DNA from: Apiotrichum sp. Y4204 | Lineage: Eukaryota; Basidiomycota; Tremellomycetes; Trichosporonales; Trichosporonaceae | Direction: 5' to 3' | Assembly: GCA_025531455.1 (NCBI GenBank) | Contig: JAMYHL010000056.1 | Location: forward strand, 124,001 to 188,000 | Length of the DNA: 64,000 bases | Shown here: positions 34,609 through 44,936 of the stretch, piece by piece | Layout: each line of letters begins with the position of its first letter | Position numbering within the stretch: the stretch's first letter is position 1 | The notes under the pieces: model-generated | What the model was told of the DNA's origin: nothing | The model's input: only the letters and a program-made list of their open reading frames with translations | The model's database searches: none | Made by a program: the position numbers and the translations under genes

Positions 34609-37243
34609 TCAATCAAGCTGCATTGGTTCTTGCTTTATCGGGCTCGCGCTCTTCCTCGGGGACGAACTCCTCCGTTTGCCATGGCCAGCACCATGTGGCG
34701 GCGAGGACATCATGGACAAGGTTGACGGCGCGCGCCGCCGCTCAACCGTGGGTGTCTGGATCTTTGGAGTAGATCCGAGTCGCAGCTTGAGGGTAGTCGC
34801 AGGCGAGAAGACTGGGGTGCCGGGATCCGCCAGCGCAGGCATACGATCGGCAATCTTCAGCCGCAGCGCCTTTGACGCATTTGATTCGCGCGGCGCACTT
34901 GCCCCCTCGACGGCCTTGATGACTTTGCGGCCAGATGGAAGACGACCACGAGACCACTTCTCCTGCCCCCTCGGCCCAGAATCCCAGGTCGCACGCAATT
35001 CGGTCGTCGACTCCTCGCCTGTCGTCTTGCCCCGCGCCTTGGCAAGCGCCGCATCGTCCGCACCACGAACTGGTTCGCCGAAGAACACGAGACCTTGATC
35101 GTTGCTCTGCGCTTGCGGGGGACGCAACGACGTGAGACGGTCGCGTAGGGTTGGCGGAAGGAATGGCGTGCGGACTTGGTGTAGAATCGAAGAAATGACA
35201 CCGCTTTGGTTGGGATTGACGGGGAGCAGGCGTGGGGGAAGAACATCTGAGTGAGATGGTACGATAGGCGAAATTTGGGGCGGCGGTAGAGTCTGAGCCA
35301 ACGTATCACGGGTACTAAACCGATCGGGGTTGCCCACGGTGAGTCGCAAAAGGTCTGCAGCCTGTCGTCTACCGTCGGTTTGGCGCAGGCCCATTGACGG
35401 CTCCGTCAGAGTGGCTTCGTATGTCGTAACAAGCGACTGGAACGATGACGGGGCGGACGGGAGGTTCGGGGGTCGAGATGGCTTGGGAGGATCCGTGAAC
35501 GTGTGCGCCTCCGCGAGCTGCGAGGTCCGGTACGCGACAGGCAGCCGGTATCGATCCGCGAGCGACTGCGGAGCGGGAACAGTGTCGCCGATATCAGCGC
35601 CGGTGGCAGCCACTGTCTGCACATCTGCGGTCGGAAGAGGCGGCAGCCACGACATGTCAGGCGAGCGGGGGCGATAATTGACACGAAGGTATGGCGGTGA
35701 TGGTGGAGGTGTGGGGAGCTGTGAATCATCAACAGCCATCGCCATACCCCTGTCGATATCCTTCTCGTCTCCTGTCAGCATGTCCACCTGAGCAACAGGA
35801 TGGATAGCTTGGGTAGTAGGCTCCGAGAGGTTTGCCGTGGTATCGTCATCCACCTCCATCTTGACAATTTGACCCTGCTCTTCGGTAGGAATGCGGTTCC
35901 CAGCGCTCGCCGTCTCCTCGTCCTTGCTGTCGGGCACAGTGACATTCTGCGTCACCTCATCCTTGCTGTCGGGCACAGTGACATTCTGTGTCACCTCATC
36001 CTTGCTGTCGGGCACAGTGACATTCTGTGTCACCTCGTCCTTAGTTTCCGACACAGTGGCATTCTTTGTCACCTCGTCCTTGGTTTCGGTCATATTGACA
36101 TCGCCGTCGGAGTCCTCGTCGTCGTCGTACATGCTGAGCAGCGGTATACCCCCTTTCGCTGAGCTAGCGGATTGTGCAGTAGCAGGGAGAGAGGTGTTCA
36201 CGGCGACGTCGCTGTTGTACTTGGTCGGGCTTTCGGCCTTGATCTCGTCCAGCTTTACCGGACTGCTCGCCTTCACGGGACTGGCAATGGGTTGTGGTGA
36301 GCTCGGGTGCCCTTCTACGATGTTTGCCTTGGCGGTGCTTTCATCCTCTTTGACGGGATTTTCGGCCGGGACAGGGGCAACATTTTGGAGTGGGCTTGTC
36401 GGCTTCACAGGACTCGCAGGCTTCACTGTCTCAGGCGCTCCGACATCGCCGGCAGTAGGGACGGGCTCCGCTGCCTCCGCAGGAGTAGTGGCTTCGACGG
36501 GACTGCGTCCCTCCGTTGTGCCATCCCCGGTGATGGCGTTGACCGCGTGTGTTGGGCTATGCGGCTTCGTCGGGCCTGCCACCACCTGGTCTGTCTCCTT
36601 CTCATCTCTTTCACCATGAGCAGCGATCTGAGCTCGCTCGGGACTTGCTGCTTGTTGTGGACTTCGGATCCCATCGGGACTGCCCAGCTTGACAGAGCTC
36701 GTTGGTAAGACGGGTCTGACTCTGTCGTCTTCCTTCTTCTCGATGAGCCCGTTGGGCTGAGGGGCACGCTGGTGCTCCTCAACCTGCAGCTGTACCTCGT
36801 CCACTTCGTCCTCCTCGTCGTCCGTGTCGACCGGCACATAGAAGCGGTCAACGCCCTCTGTAATCGACAGACCATCGTGAAGAGACCCTGGGCATCAGAG
36901 ATTGAATTGCTTGCATCTGGATGCAGCAGTACGCACCCGCCAGCTCGTCAAGCCTGGTACCTGTGAACACCACCTCGCGATCGAGATCGAGTGTCCACTC
37001 CTGCAGCTCGGTGATGCCGCCAACTCCCAAATCATCAAGGGCGTCCATGACATCAACCGCGGCGACCTTTGTTCGGCCCGCGAGCGCGGCACGCTCCGCA
37101 CAGCTACTGGCGACAAGCTGCAGATACCGTGCCATCACGCTGGATAGGGTGAGGCTCGCGGCGCGCGACGTCGACGCAAAACCGGCCGAAGCGAGCGTGT
37201 GCAGCGCTGCAAGGTGCAGCACTGCGTCGGGGGACGCTGCCAT
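34609..37243 (-). CDS. Bromo_TP histone-fold protein with long disordered tail (TAF3/TAF8-like)
   Basis: Two exons, 37243-36937 and 36887-34609, give 861 residues. Residues 1-95 carry a histone-fold of the bromodomain-associated (Bromo_TP) type: LHLAALHTLASAGFASTSR, LTLSSVMARYLQLVASSCAE, GRTKVAAVDVMDALDDLGVG. This domain occurs in TFIID subunits TAF3 and TAF8 and in SAGA Spt7, where it pairs with another histone fold. The rest is acidic, Pro/Ser-rich and disordered with many SPxK-type patches (SPVKPTSP, SSPVKLDE) and a 13-residue tandem repeat around residues 375-430. A basic, RSSSPRKSAS-containing end stops with EPMQLD. No PHD finger is visible, unlike animal TAF3. I infer a TFIID or SAGA subunit; TAF3 versus TAF8 cannot be settled from sequence alone. 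Confidence 0.72.
35915..36095. repeat. 39-bp in-frame tandem repeat inside the Bromo_TP gene
   Basis: About four to five copies of a 39-bp unit encode (E/D)(T/S)KDEVTQNVTVP on the minus strand. The three most 3' copies are almost identical; the outer one (ETKDEVTKNATVS) has diverged. Each unit has an acidic and a valine/threonine half. Unit number is likely to vary between strains. Confidence 0.85.
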
Positions 37244-38368
37244 GGCTGATGGATGTGGAAGAGGGCAGTTCCGGGAGTGGTTGGAGATGACTGAAACGAG
37301 TGTAGATAAGAGTCAAGTCGCGTGCTCTCCACTTCTCAACAACAAACGATGACAACAATCTCACCCACCACCACCACACGAGCCACAGCCACCAAGTGAG
37401 CCCCTGGCTGGCGTCCTCACCGCCACACTCGGGGGATTGCGGAAATACTCGCGTGGTCTGTGCGTGCAACTCAGTTTTCCCAGATCATATGATCATGGGA
37501 CTATTGCTGGCTCAGCAAGCGCCAATTCACTACGATCACTGCTGCTGTACACCTCCCCCTCACACAGCAGGTCTTGGTTTTAGCTGCAAGCGTCCGCACT
37601 GAACTTTTTGGATCGCGACAACGACCCTTTTAACGTTAACAAGGAGCCAAGTACCCCTGAAGACAATGCGGACAAGAGTCGGCGCCGACGAGCAAGAGAC
37701 AATCCCGATCGCGGAGGATCTCCTTCTGACCCGGCGTAATACAATCGTCCGTGACAACCGCCAGTCTGGATGAGTCTAACTCGGCGCGGAAGAGGTGAGG
37801 CGGCAGGCAGTTAGGCGTGGTACCCGGGGTGGTCGTCACAGGCACCAGAGCCAGAACAGCCCCCCCCCCCCCCCCGGGCGTCCTTTTGATGTAATTGCTC
37901 CAAACCTTGCTCTCACTGCTCCCACAGCCAAATGCCCTCCTGACCACTCACGTACTTCACTCACGTACTCACAACCCTTTGCTATGGATGCCTCCCGCAT
38001 AGCCCGCAGGCTCAACTGTCTCGATTCCTTCTCCCCGCTCACACCCCAACGGCATGCTGAACCCTGGCAGGCAAGGTCAGCTGCTGGTCAGCTGCCTGCA
38101 ACTGCCGTGCATGCCAGCAACTACGTCACCTGGTCCATAGATGGTTGACCGCACTACTGTAAACGAGAGGGGGGAAACGAGGTTCAATGATGGAGGCGCG
38201 CTGTCTTGCATAGTTCGGGGTTACGCAAGTCGCTGCATTGGACAGCCGAGCTCAAGCGGAGCCTCTTATAAGCATGCCCCTCCCAGGACTGGAATGTTCT
38301 TCCAGCAACAGCACCGCACACGCTCACTCTCACCCATAATCACCACAACCAGCCCAACGAACACCATC
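37244..38368. other. 1.1 kb divergent intergenic region
   Basis: Between the Bromo_TP gene and the small mitochondrial gene. A run of 16 C lies at 37860-37875. A TATA box (38267-38272) and CCCCT (38275-38279) precede the plus-strand gene. A minus-strand frame at 37636-37947 (VVTDDCITPGQKEILRDRD-like) looks slightly protein-like but crosses the poly-C run and has no partner exons; I do not call it. Confidence 0.5.
38267..38279 (+). promoter_or_regulatory. TATA box plus CCCCT stress element
   Basis: TATAAG lies about 100 bases before the ATG at 38369, with CCCCT (inverted AGGGG, STRE core) three bases later. Another AGGGG lies near 38167. The arrangement resembles the one before the HSP12-like gene. 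Confidence 0.45.
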
Positions 38369-38689
38369 ATGCGCCACCTCATTACCTCCGCCCGCCTCGC
38401 CCCGGCCCGCATGGCCTTCAACACTCGCGGTATCGCTTCAACCCCGCCGCCCCGCTCCCGCGCCTCTGACAAAGAGGAGGACCGCACAATCGAGCGCGGC
38501 GGCTCGGAGCGCGGCCAGCCGGGCCTCGGCTCCGCTTCGTCTGCCCAGTCCGACTCGCTCTCCGCTCGCGAGCGTGAGGCCAAGAGCTTCGAGACTGCCG
38601 AGCGCAACGCTGAGCGCGACGCTGGCAAGAACGCCGGCAAGATGAACTCAGCCACCGTCGACCAGGCCGTCCGGGATGACGCCAAGTAG
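38369..38689 (+). CDS. Small hydrophilic, probably mitochondrial stress protein (106 residues)
   Basis: An intronless frame with MRHLITSARLAPARMAF at its start: Arg-rich, no acids, amphipathic, a good mitochondrial presequence, probably cleaved near RGIAS. The mature part is almost all hydrophilic (DKEEDRTIERGGSERGQPG, SAREREAKSFETAERNAERD), with Ala/Glu/Arg/Lys-rich helical periodicity like LEA or Hsp12-type proteins, and ends TVDQAVRDDAK. I do not recognise a named family, though small proteins of this kind are common in basidiomycete genomes. The promoter has a TATA box and STRE-like sites. A protective protein of the mitochondrial matrix is a fair inference, not shown. Confidence 0.65.
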   Translation: MRHLITSARLAPARMAFNTRGIASTPPPRSRASDKEEDRTIERGGSERGQPGLGSASSAQSDSLSAREREAKSFETAERNAERDAGKNAGKMNSATVDQAVRDDAK

Positions 38690-39230
38690 ACGCCTCTTTC
38701 ACAGATCTCGATGAACGATAAGGGATGAAGAAGGACGCAGTCACAGTAACAACATATTCAACATTTGGCGCACGTCACGATCGTCGAAGCAATCAGCTAT
38801 TGGGCGTCGTATCGGTATCACAACAGCAGCAACGATTCACATATCGGGATGTATTGTGGAGATAGCTGGATGCGGTCGAATGAGACACGGATGAGCATGC
38901 AGCATGGCAGCATAGAGCTTGGAGATAGCTCACTGACTTTGGACGGTGACAATCCCATTGTTGTCTCACAACGCGATAGTTTGCTGATTTACGGACTTGA
39001 CAGTGAACGACGTATTGACGGCCTGCTTCCGACAACGTCCTAAACATGGTATCGCGCTTGGGCCTTATGGTGCAATACATCATGGTTATCGTGATGCTAG
39101 TATGTACACGCTGCGTAGCAGCAAGGGGTGTAGTGGTATCTCTATCTCAAAAGCTTAACTGAAGGGTGGCCCGGTCCTCAAGCCCGTGCATTCACTTGGG
39201 CATCAGGTGGGATAAGAATGGAGTCTACGA
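38690..39230. other. Convergent 3' region before REX1
   Basis: About 540 bases, AT-richer, between facing 3' ends. No gene or RNA recognised. Confidence 0.6.
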
Positions 39231-41460
39231 TCACTTGACGCAGAAAAACGCCATACCTTCACGCGTTTCTGCGACAACGCGCTCGAGCTCGCGATCGTCT
39301 TCCACGGTCCACGAATCGTTTGGGGGGATTTTTTCAGCATGACCTGTAGAACGGTATGCCTTCTCAAACCTGCCCCGTCGGGCTGCAAGAGAGAGCATGG
39401 GACGCGGGTCGGAGTGGCCCGTGAGCACAATGAGCGCCGTATTTGTTGGAAGAGCGGCATGTATCCGGGAGAGACGTTCGTTGAAGCGCTTCAGACCCTC
39501 ATCTATCTCCTCATCGTCGACCTTTGTCATATCAACCTCTGCAAAGCCGCTGTTCCCTGATGGTTAGTGTCAGAAAGCTTATGACACTCACAGCGCTGGA
39601 TATTGCTGAGTTCGGTCATGCGCGCAAATAGGTAATCGTGACTATCGATATTGTTGACAACAGCTTCCACTACCTCGTCGTCATTGGTACAAGCAACCGC
39701 AGTCGTAGCTTTAGCACCATACCAAGCGCGAGGGTTGCCGTAGTCGGCCACCAGGCTCCTCGTGGGGGCACCCGTCTTCGTCTTGTGACGGCTGAGACGC
39801 TCGAAGATCGACTCAGTGTCCACGTTAGGGTCACCAAAGTCAGGACCTTTTGTCAGCTGAAATCAACTCAGCATTCTTACCGTGAACCAGCTTCATCGCC
39901 AGGAGGTCAACGCATGCTCGGGCGTCCTCTTCCGAGTCGTGACCTCCCTCGCTGTTTTGTATGTCACGTCCAAGCCACTTTGTGCAAAGCCACTTCAGGC
40001 CAGGCTTGAACGGCGGGCCCCGAGCATGCCGATAAATAATGCTAGTATCGATGACAAGTGGATGACGGATTTTTAGGACTGCGAGGTCATTGTCGAGGGA
40101 GTGTCCAACAAGAATGGTGTGTGGGGTGATGATAGGCTGGGCGCCCGTGATGAGCGCCTCTTGAACAGACTGCAAAGTGTGTTTTGCCTTGTCCATGCGC
40201 TCTTTCGTCATACCGGAGAATCTTGCGTCAGCAGAATCATTTTTAGGAAACGAACTCTGTGAGATAGTCGACAACCGGCTTGGGTGGCCTCACGAGCTCG
40301 TCAAACACGCTCTCTCGGGTGTCGAGGTCGACAATGGACACACGAGCCAGTTCCTGGCCATCCTCGGACAAACACTGGCGTCAGTTCCATCCTACCATCC
40401 TGCTCACCATCTCGCAGTCGATCGCAAGAACTGGATAGTCCCCATTGGGGGGTTGTCCTTTAGCCTCGGGCGTTTCAACCCAACCTTCTTCCCCTTTGAC
40501 ATTCCCCTTCCTCCTGCGACCTTGGTCGTCAACGATGACAGGGCGAGAGATCGTTCCCACTGTGGCGCCTGCAGACGCTACATCATGCGGGGCAGCACCA
40601 CCCGGGCGGCAAGCATCCTTCATGAGCTCTTCGAGCTCCTCGGGAAGGTCACCGGGAATGACAACCTCATCACCCCCCTTGATATAACTGGGAAGCTTAT
40701 ACCCGTTTTCCAGAAGCTGGTTCGGGGTCATGAGATAAAGAAGCGGGGTAGACCTCTCAGCCGTAGAGAGCCCTGTCGTCAGACACGCAAGTCGCAGAAG
40801 TGATACAAGGCACTCACCGGCTAGGCGCTTCGTCTCTGCATCGCGCTTCTTCTTGATGTTTTCAGGCAGAGGGATCTGAAGAAGCGTGCTCAGAACCGAA
40901 TACAGCTTGCGACTGTCTCCTGGTGCGCGAATGGGACATCCATATGAGAACAGCTTGGGTATGATCGGTACGCGCGCGGGAGGGAGAGAGTCGGAAGCCG
41001 CAAGAGCAGAAGGTGTCGTTTGAAATGGTAACGAGGCAATAGGTGGGAGAGTAGGAAGACCAAGATGACCGGGAAGCAGTCCGGGGGCCAAAACTACGAC
41101 GGTGTGGGAGACAAAGGAGGGGTTCTGTTGTCAGACTAACTCACATGGCCGTGGCGCGATTCTCACCTCAACGACGATCCAATTGGGCTTTTGCGTGTCG
41201 GCAGCGACGTAGAGTGAGAGGTCACGAATGTGCTGATGTCAGGTGCAGCTCGTAGACATACAACTCACTGCAATTCCAATTTTCTTGCCGGAGCGAAAGT
41301 ACGCAGTGTCATACTGGAACTGAGGCCGGTGACGTTCAAGCTTGCGCTGCTTGCGCTTCTGGACCTTTACGAACCCGTCGTCCGTGGCGGCAGCCGCCAC
41401 CGACTTGCTAGGTGAACTCCTGTCGGGAGTCTTCCGCTTTAACTCGTTTCTGCTGTCCAT
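39231..41460 (-). CDS. REX1: RNA exonuclease Rex1 (Rnh70), DEDDh family
   Basis: 3'-5' exonuclease that trims 5S rRNA, 5.8S precursors and tRNA ends in the nucleus. At least seven exons. It starts MDSRNELKRKTPDRSSPSKS with a basic, nuclear-localisation-like segment (VQKRKQRKLERHRPQFQYD), then IRDLTLYVAADTQKPNWIVVE, NPSFVSHTVVVLAPGL, YLMTPNQLLENGYKLPSYI, and the exonuclease domain. Exo I is AIDCEM, Exo II is VGHSLDNDLAVLKI, and Exo III is GGHDSEEDARACVDLL, so the four acids and the His of DEDDh are present. The C-terminal part includes YGNPRAWYGAKATTAVACTN and HAALPTNTALIVLTGHSDPR, ending GMAFFCVK. Length (about 600 residues) and order match fungal Rex1. Some exon limits, notably near 40300-40400 and 39590-39550, are approximate. 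Divergent from MGS1. Confidence 0.92.
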
Positions 41461-41897
41461 CGTGGTCGTGACTAGTTTTGCGGCCTACGCAAATAAACAA
41501 GAGTGGTTGAGAGAGTGTGCAATGTGCAAGATGTGGAGTGTTGGTAGACAAAAGATATCTCTCTGCCAGACAACACAAACAAAGCAAGGTGAAGAGGGAT
41601 CTTGCGAGATTTTTGTAGAGGAAAAAACACACATTCTCATATAGCACATTACAACCTTCCACAATAAGTACTTAATCTCACTGCAATAGGAACTGCGAGT
41701 GGCGTCAGTTTGTGCTTCCTTGTGTGTCGGATGAATCTCGGATAATCTATATCCTGCTTCAGCTGTCTCAGGGGGGCAGGATCATCGATACGCGTCTCGA
41801 GCTGCGAGGGGCGATATGGGAATCAACGCGCGTTACCCACTCGACCAGTTAACCAGTCAAGCTCGATATCAATCATCACAGATCGAGTTTATCCAAG
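41461..41897. promoter_or_regulatory. Divergent promoter of REX1 and MGS1
   Basis: About 440 bases between the two start codons, AT-rich in the REX1-proximal half. GATATCAATCATCACAG near 41862 lies close to the MGS1 start. No further gene. Confidence 0.5.
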
Positions 41898-43972
41898 ATG
41901 CCGCCTCAGAAGGGTGAGTCTTATGCTCCTTCACCAAGCTTATGTTGCAGTTGAGTGCCCCATCTGTGGCCGTTCTGTGGCCGAGGCGGACATCAACCTC
42001 CATCTCGACCTGCAGTGTCCGGGGCCCTCCGGCCCATCATCTCCTCCACCTGAAGACGCCGCCAAAACCACTTCTGGGAAGGCTAAGCTGTCGTCCTCAC
42101 AGGGAAGCGACACTCCGATTCCAGTCGAGACGCCGACAGCGACAAGCAAGCAACAGCCGCAACCTCGGACTTCCGCATTCCCCCTTATGGGATCGATAGT
42201 AAAACCCATGCCGGGGGGAACAAAACGACCGGCTGGAGACCAACCTTCGCAGTCCAATGGCAGCGAAAAGAGACCGCGAGTGAACGCCCTTACTGCCAAC
42301 CACCCGTGAGTGACAGCTTTTGCCTCGATGTTAATGCATGACTCTCAGATTAGCAGAACGATCGCGCCCAGGTTCACTTGAGTCATACGTCGGACAGGAC
42401 GACCTCGTCGGTCCCGGAAGCCTTCTTCGTGCCCGAATTGAAGCGGGAGAAGGTGTTGGAAGCTGTATTCTATGGGGACCGCCCGGGAGTGGCAAGACAA
42501 CATTGGCACGGCTGATTGCCCGCACGGCCAATGCCGACTTCAAGGAGCTCTCTGCAACGAGTGCCGGGGCCGCGGATGTCCGGCAGGTGTTTGAACAGGC
42601 TAAAAATGGGCTGAAGCTAACAGGAAGGTGGGTAGTCAGAACACAAACTAGACACCGTTACTGACAACTGCCAGACGCACAATCCTCATGGTGGACGAGA
42701 TCCATCGGTGGGCCACAACTCCTTCAACCGACTGACGCCAGCTTTACGAAACCGCAACAGGACCTATTCTTGCCATACGTTGAGAATGGCTGGGTGCAAC
42801 TGATCGGAGCAACAACGGAGAACCCATCCTTCAAGGTCAACGGAGCGTTGCTTTCCCGTTGCCAGTGAGTGATTAAAATGGTTCATATTCTCACCCGCAG
42901 GGTATTCACCTTATCGAAACACACACCCGAGGACCTGGAAAAGATTCTTGCCAACGCACTAAGGGCTATCCCGAACCCCCTTCATCTTCCCCCAGCATTA
43001 TTACCCTTCCTCGCAGATGTGGCGGATGGGGACGCACGACAAGCCCTGAATGGCCTGGAGCTGGCGTTGAAGGTTTGCGAAACTCCAGTTCAAACAACAC
43101 TGGACGGCACGGAAAAAGAGAAGGCTGCGAAACGCGACGAGCAGCTGATGGAGTCAGTCCGACGAGGTCTGCGCAAGGGGTACGACCGTTCCGGTGAAGA
43201 GCGCTACGATATGATCTCCGCACTCCACAAGAGCCTACGTGGCAGCGATGGCTCAGCTGCCATGTACTGGCTCGCGCGAATGCTTACCGGCGGAGAAGAT
43301 CCATTATATATTGCGCGCCGGCTGGTTGTCGTCGCGTCAGAGGACGTGGGTCTAGCTGATAACCATGCGCTACCACTTGCCATGGCGACTTTTCAGGCCT
43401 GCCAAGTAATTGGCATGCCGGAGGTTCGAATCAACCTGGCCGTGGGTCTACACGTTGACCCTCACTGACAACAGCACTGCGTCGCATATCTTGCCGAAGC
43501 TCCTAAATCGACAAGAGCGTACGCTGCATACAACCGGGCTGAGATGTTGGCGACCAAGCCTCCGCTTCCCGACGTACCGTTGCAGGTGCGCAACGCCCCA
43601 ACACGCCTGATGAAGAAGCTCGGATACGGCAAGCATTACAGCTACAACCCCGACTTTGCTCATCCAGTGTGGAATGAGTATCTCCCTCACACCCTGGCTG
43701 AGCACAGTAGCTTGGCTTCCGACCCGGCCGGTCACTTTCTTCGCACACCCGAAGTCGAGATGGAGGGCAAAGCGTGGGACGAGGACAGGCTCGCGGAGTG
43801 GGAGCATTATGCGAACGGTGGACGCGAATGGGAGGGTAGGGGAGAGAGGCAAGCGAGAATTGAACAGGGCGAGACCGTACCGCGCGAGGAGAAGGTCGAG
43901 CACGGCAAACAGTATGTTCGCGGGACAGAAAGCCAATTTCGGAGATGGACGGAGGAAGACAAGAAGTTGTAG
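41898..43972 (+). CDS. MGS1: AAA+ ATPase Mgs1/WRNIP1 with UBZ zinc finger
   Basis: Replication-fork maintenance ATPase that binds ubiquitinated PCNA. Exon 1 is only 16 nt (41898-41913, MPPQK); the next begins at 41950 and supplies [19 protein letters not shown] with a C-X2-C...H...C UBZ4-type finger. A disordered linker with KRPRV (likely nuclear signal) follows. The AAA+ module has [19 protein letters not shown], Walker [14 protein letters not shown], Walker [10 protein letters not shown] split by a small intron, then [16 protein letters not shown], the sensor I stretch [11 protein letters not shown] and GALLSRC. The C-terminal MgsA clamp-loader-like domain has [30 protein letters not shown], and [20 protein letters not shown]. 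It ends [11 protein letters not shown]. At least seven exons; all catalytic motifs are intact. Nuclear. Confidence 0.95.
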
Positions 43973-44215
43973 CCGCAATGTATCGCGTAGCAAGGAACTC
44001 AGCATGTTAGCAAACGTTAGAATTTGGTGCAGTATCGCGCGCTGGGAAAGACGAGTAAAAGAGCGTCCATGGCCCGCGCCCAGTTATCCGGACTTGTATG
44101 TCTTCCACTTTTATGCATCTGCCATTCACGCGCGTCTAAGCGTCCTCGTAGCCGGTAACTGGCCTGCGGGCGCGGTTCGGGACTGACGTTAGCATTGCGT
44201 TTGTTTCCACCTTTA

Positions 44216-44557
44216 TCACAACGCACGAGGGTAGGTGGTGGGGATGGCCTCAGCAGGCTTCCAGCCGAACGACTTGCGGACGTTGGGGACGGTGACGACC
44301 ATGGCAGGGCCTGAAGTTAGAGTCTGCGATATCTTTCGCCGTGCTGCTTTGTACGCACCGAGGAATCCGAGGGCGAGCGACCAGAAGATGACAGGCTGCT
44401 CGTGCGCCGTGCGCTGCTGTTGGGTAGTTAGCGATGGTGACTCTGACCTAAACGGAGTGGGCAACCGAGGAAAGTTCCGCGCGCAAATAAGGCGCGCCCT
44501 CACTCGGAGGCAGAGTCGCATGCCGGTGACACGTACAAGGTAGCGGAAGACGGACAT
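44216..44557 (-). CDS. NADH dehydrogenase (complex I) 9.5 kDa subunit (NDUFA3/NI9M-like)
   Basis: Three tiny exons, 44557-44537, 44416-44359 and 44310-44216, give 57 residues. The spliced protein starts MSVFRYLQRTAHEQPVIF, has one membrane helix (WSLALGFLGPAMVVTVP) and ends RKSFGWKPAEAIPTTYPRAL. The order H-E-x-P-x-x-F-x-S, one helix with G-P, then a positively charged loop and a P-x-P/T-TYP end matches the fungal 9.5 kDa complex I subunit, homologous to animal NDUFA3. It is an accessory inner-membrane subunit of the proton-pumping arm. Too short and too split to be found by open-frame length alone, so the gene rests on splice phase and family pattern. Divergent from NOG2. Confidence 0.85.
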   Translation of the reverse strand: MSVFRYLVRVTGMRLCLRVRARLICARNFPRLPTPFRSESPSLTTQQQRTAHEQPVIFWSLALGFLGAYKAARRKISQTLTSGPAMVVTVPNVRKSFGWKPAEAIPTTYPRAL

Positions 44558-44936
44558 GACGGCGGCGGGAGAAGTAGCGAGGAGAGGGCTGATGGCAGTG
44601 AAGAAGGGCAAACAGGTGGCCTGCGATACGTCGAGCGCCGAGCTCACTGGCCGGACTGGAGATCCACTCCTTGGTCAGTCCGAGGATGGAGGCGGCGGCG
44701 CGGGATCAAATCGACTGGTTACATGTTACATGTTACATAATACAACGTTAAGATGCATTCTTTTCTGTTGCTAGTTTTTTTTTGGTGCGAATTATTTCGA
44801 CGACCACTGCCAAAATTTCTTCAGAGGCAGCGAGCAGGCTGGGGGAGACTGTCGTGCGCGCCCGAGTATATCAACTGTCTCATCTCTTTCCCCCTCTCTC
44901 TCACCATCCTCTGCACCGACCCCACTATCAGCAACA
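44558..44936. promoter_or_regulatory. Divergent promoter of complex I subunit gene and NOG2
   Basis: About 380 bases. A doubled TTACATG (44721-44736) and a T-rich run (44767-44782) precede a pyrimidine-rich NOG2 leader (44875-44925). Confidence 0.5.

Noticed and set aside
35891..36619. 242-codon plus-strand frame with repeats
   Set aside because: Antisense of the Bromo_TP gene; repeats come from the real minus-strand repeat.
37636..37947. 103-codon minus-strand frame with SCPHC
   Set aside because: Passes through a 16-C run and has no supporting exons; possible old debris, not supportable.
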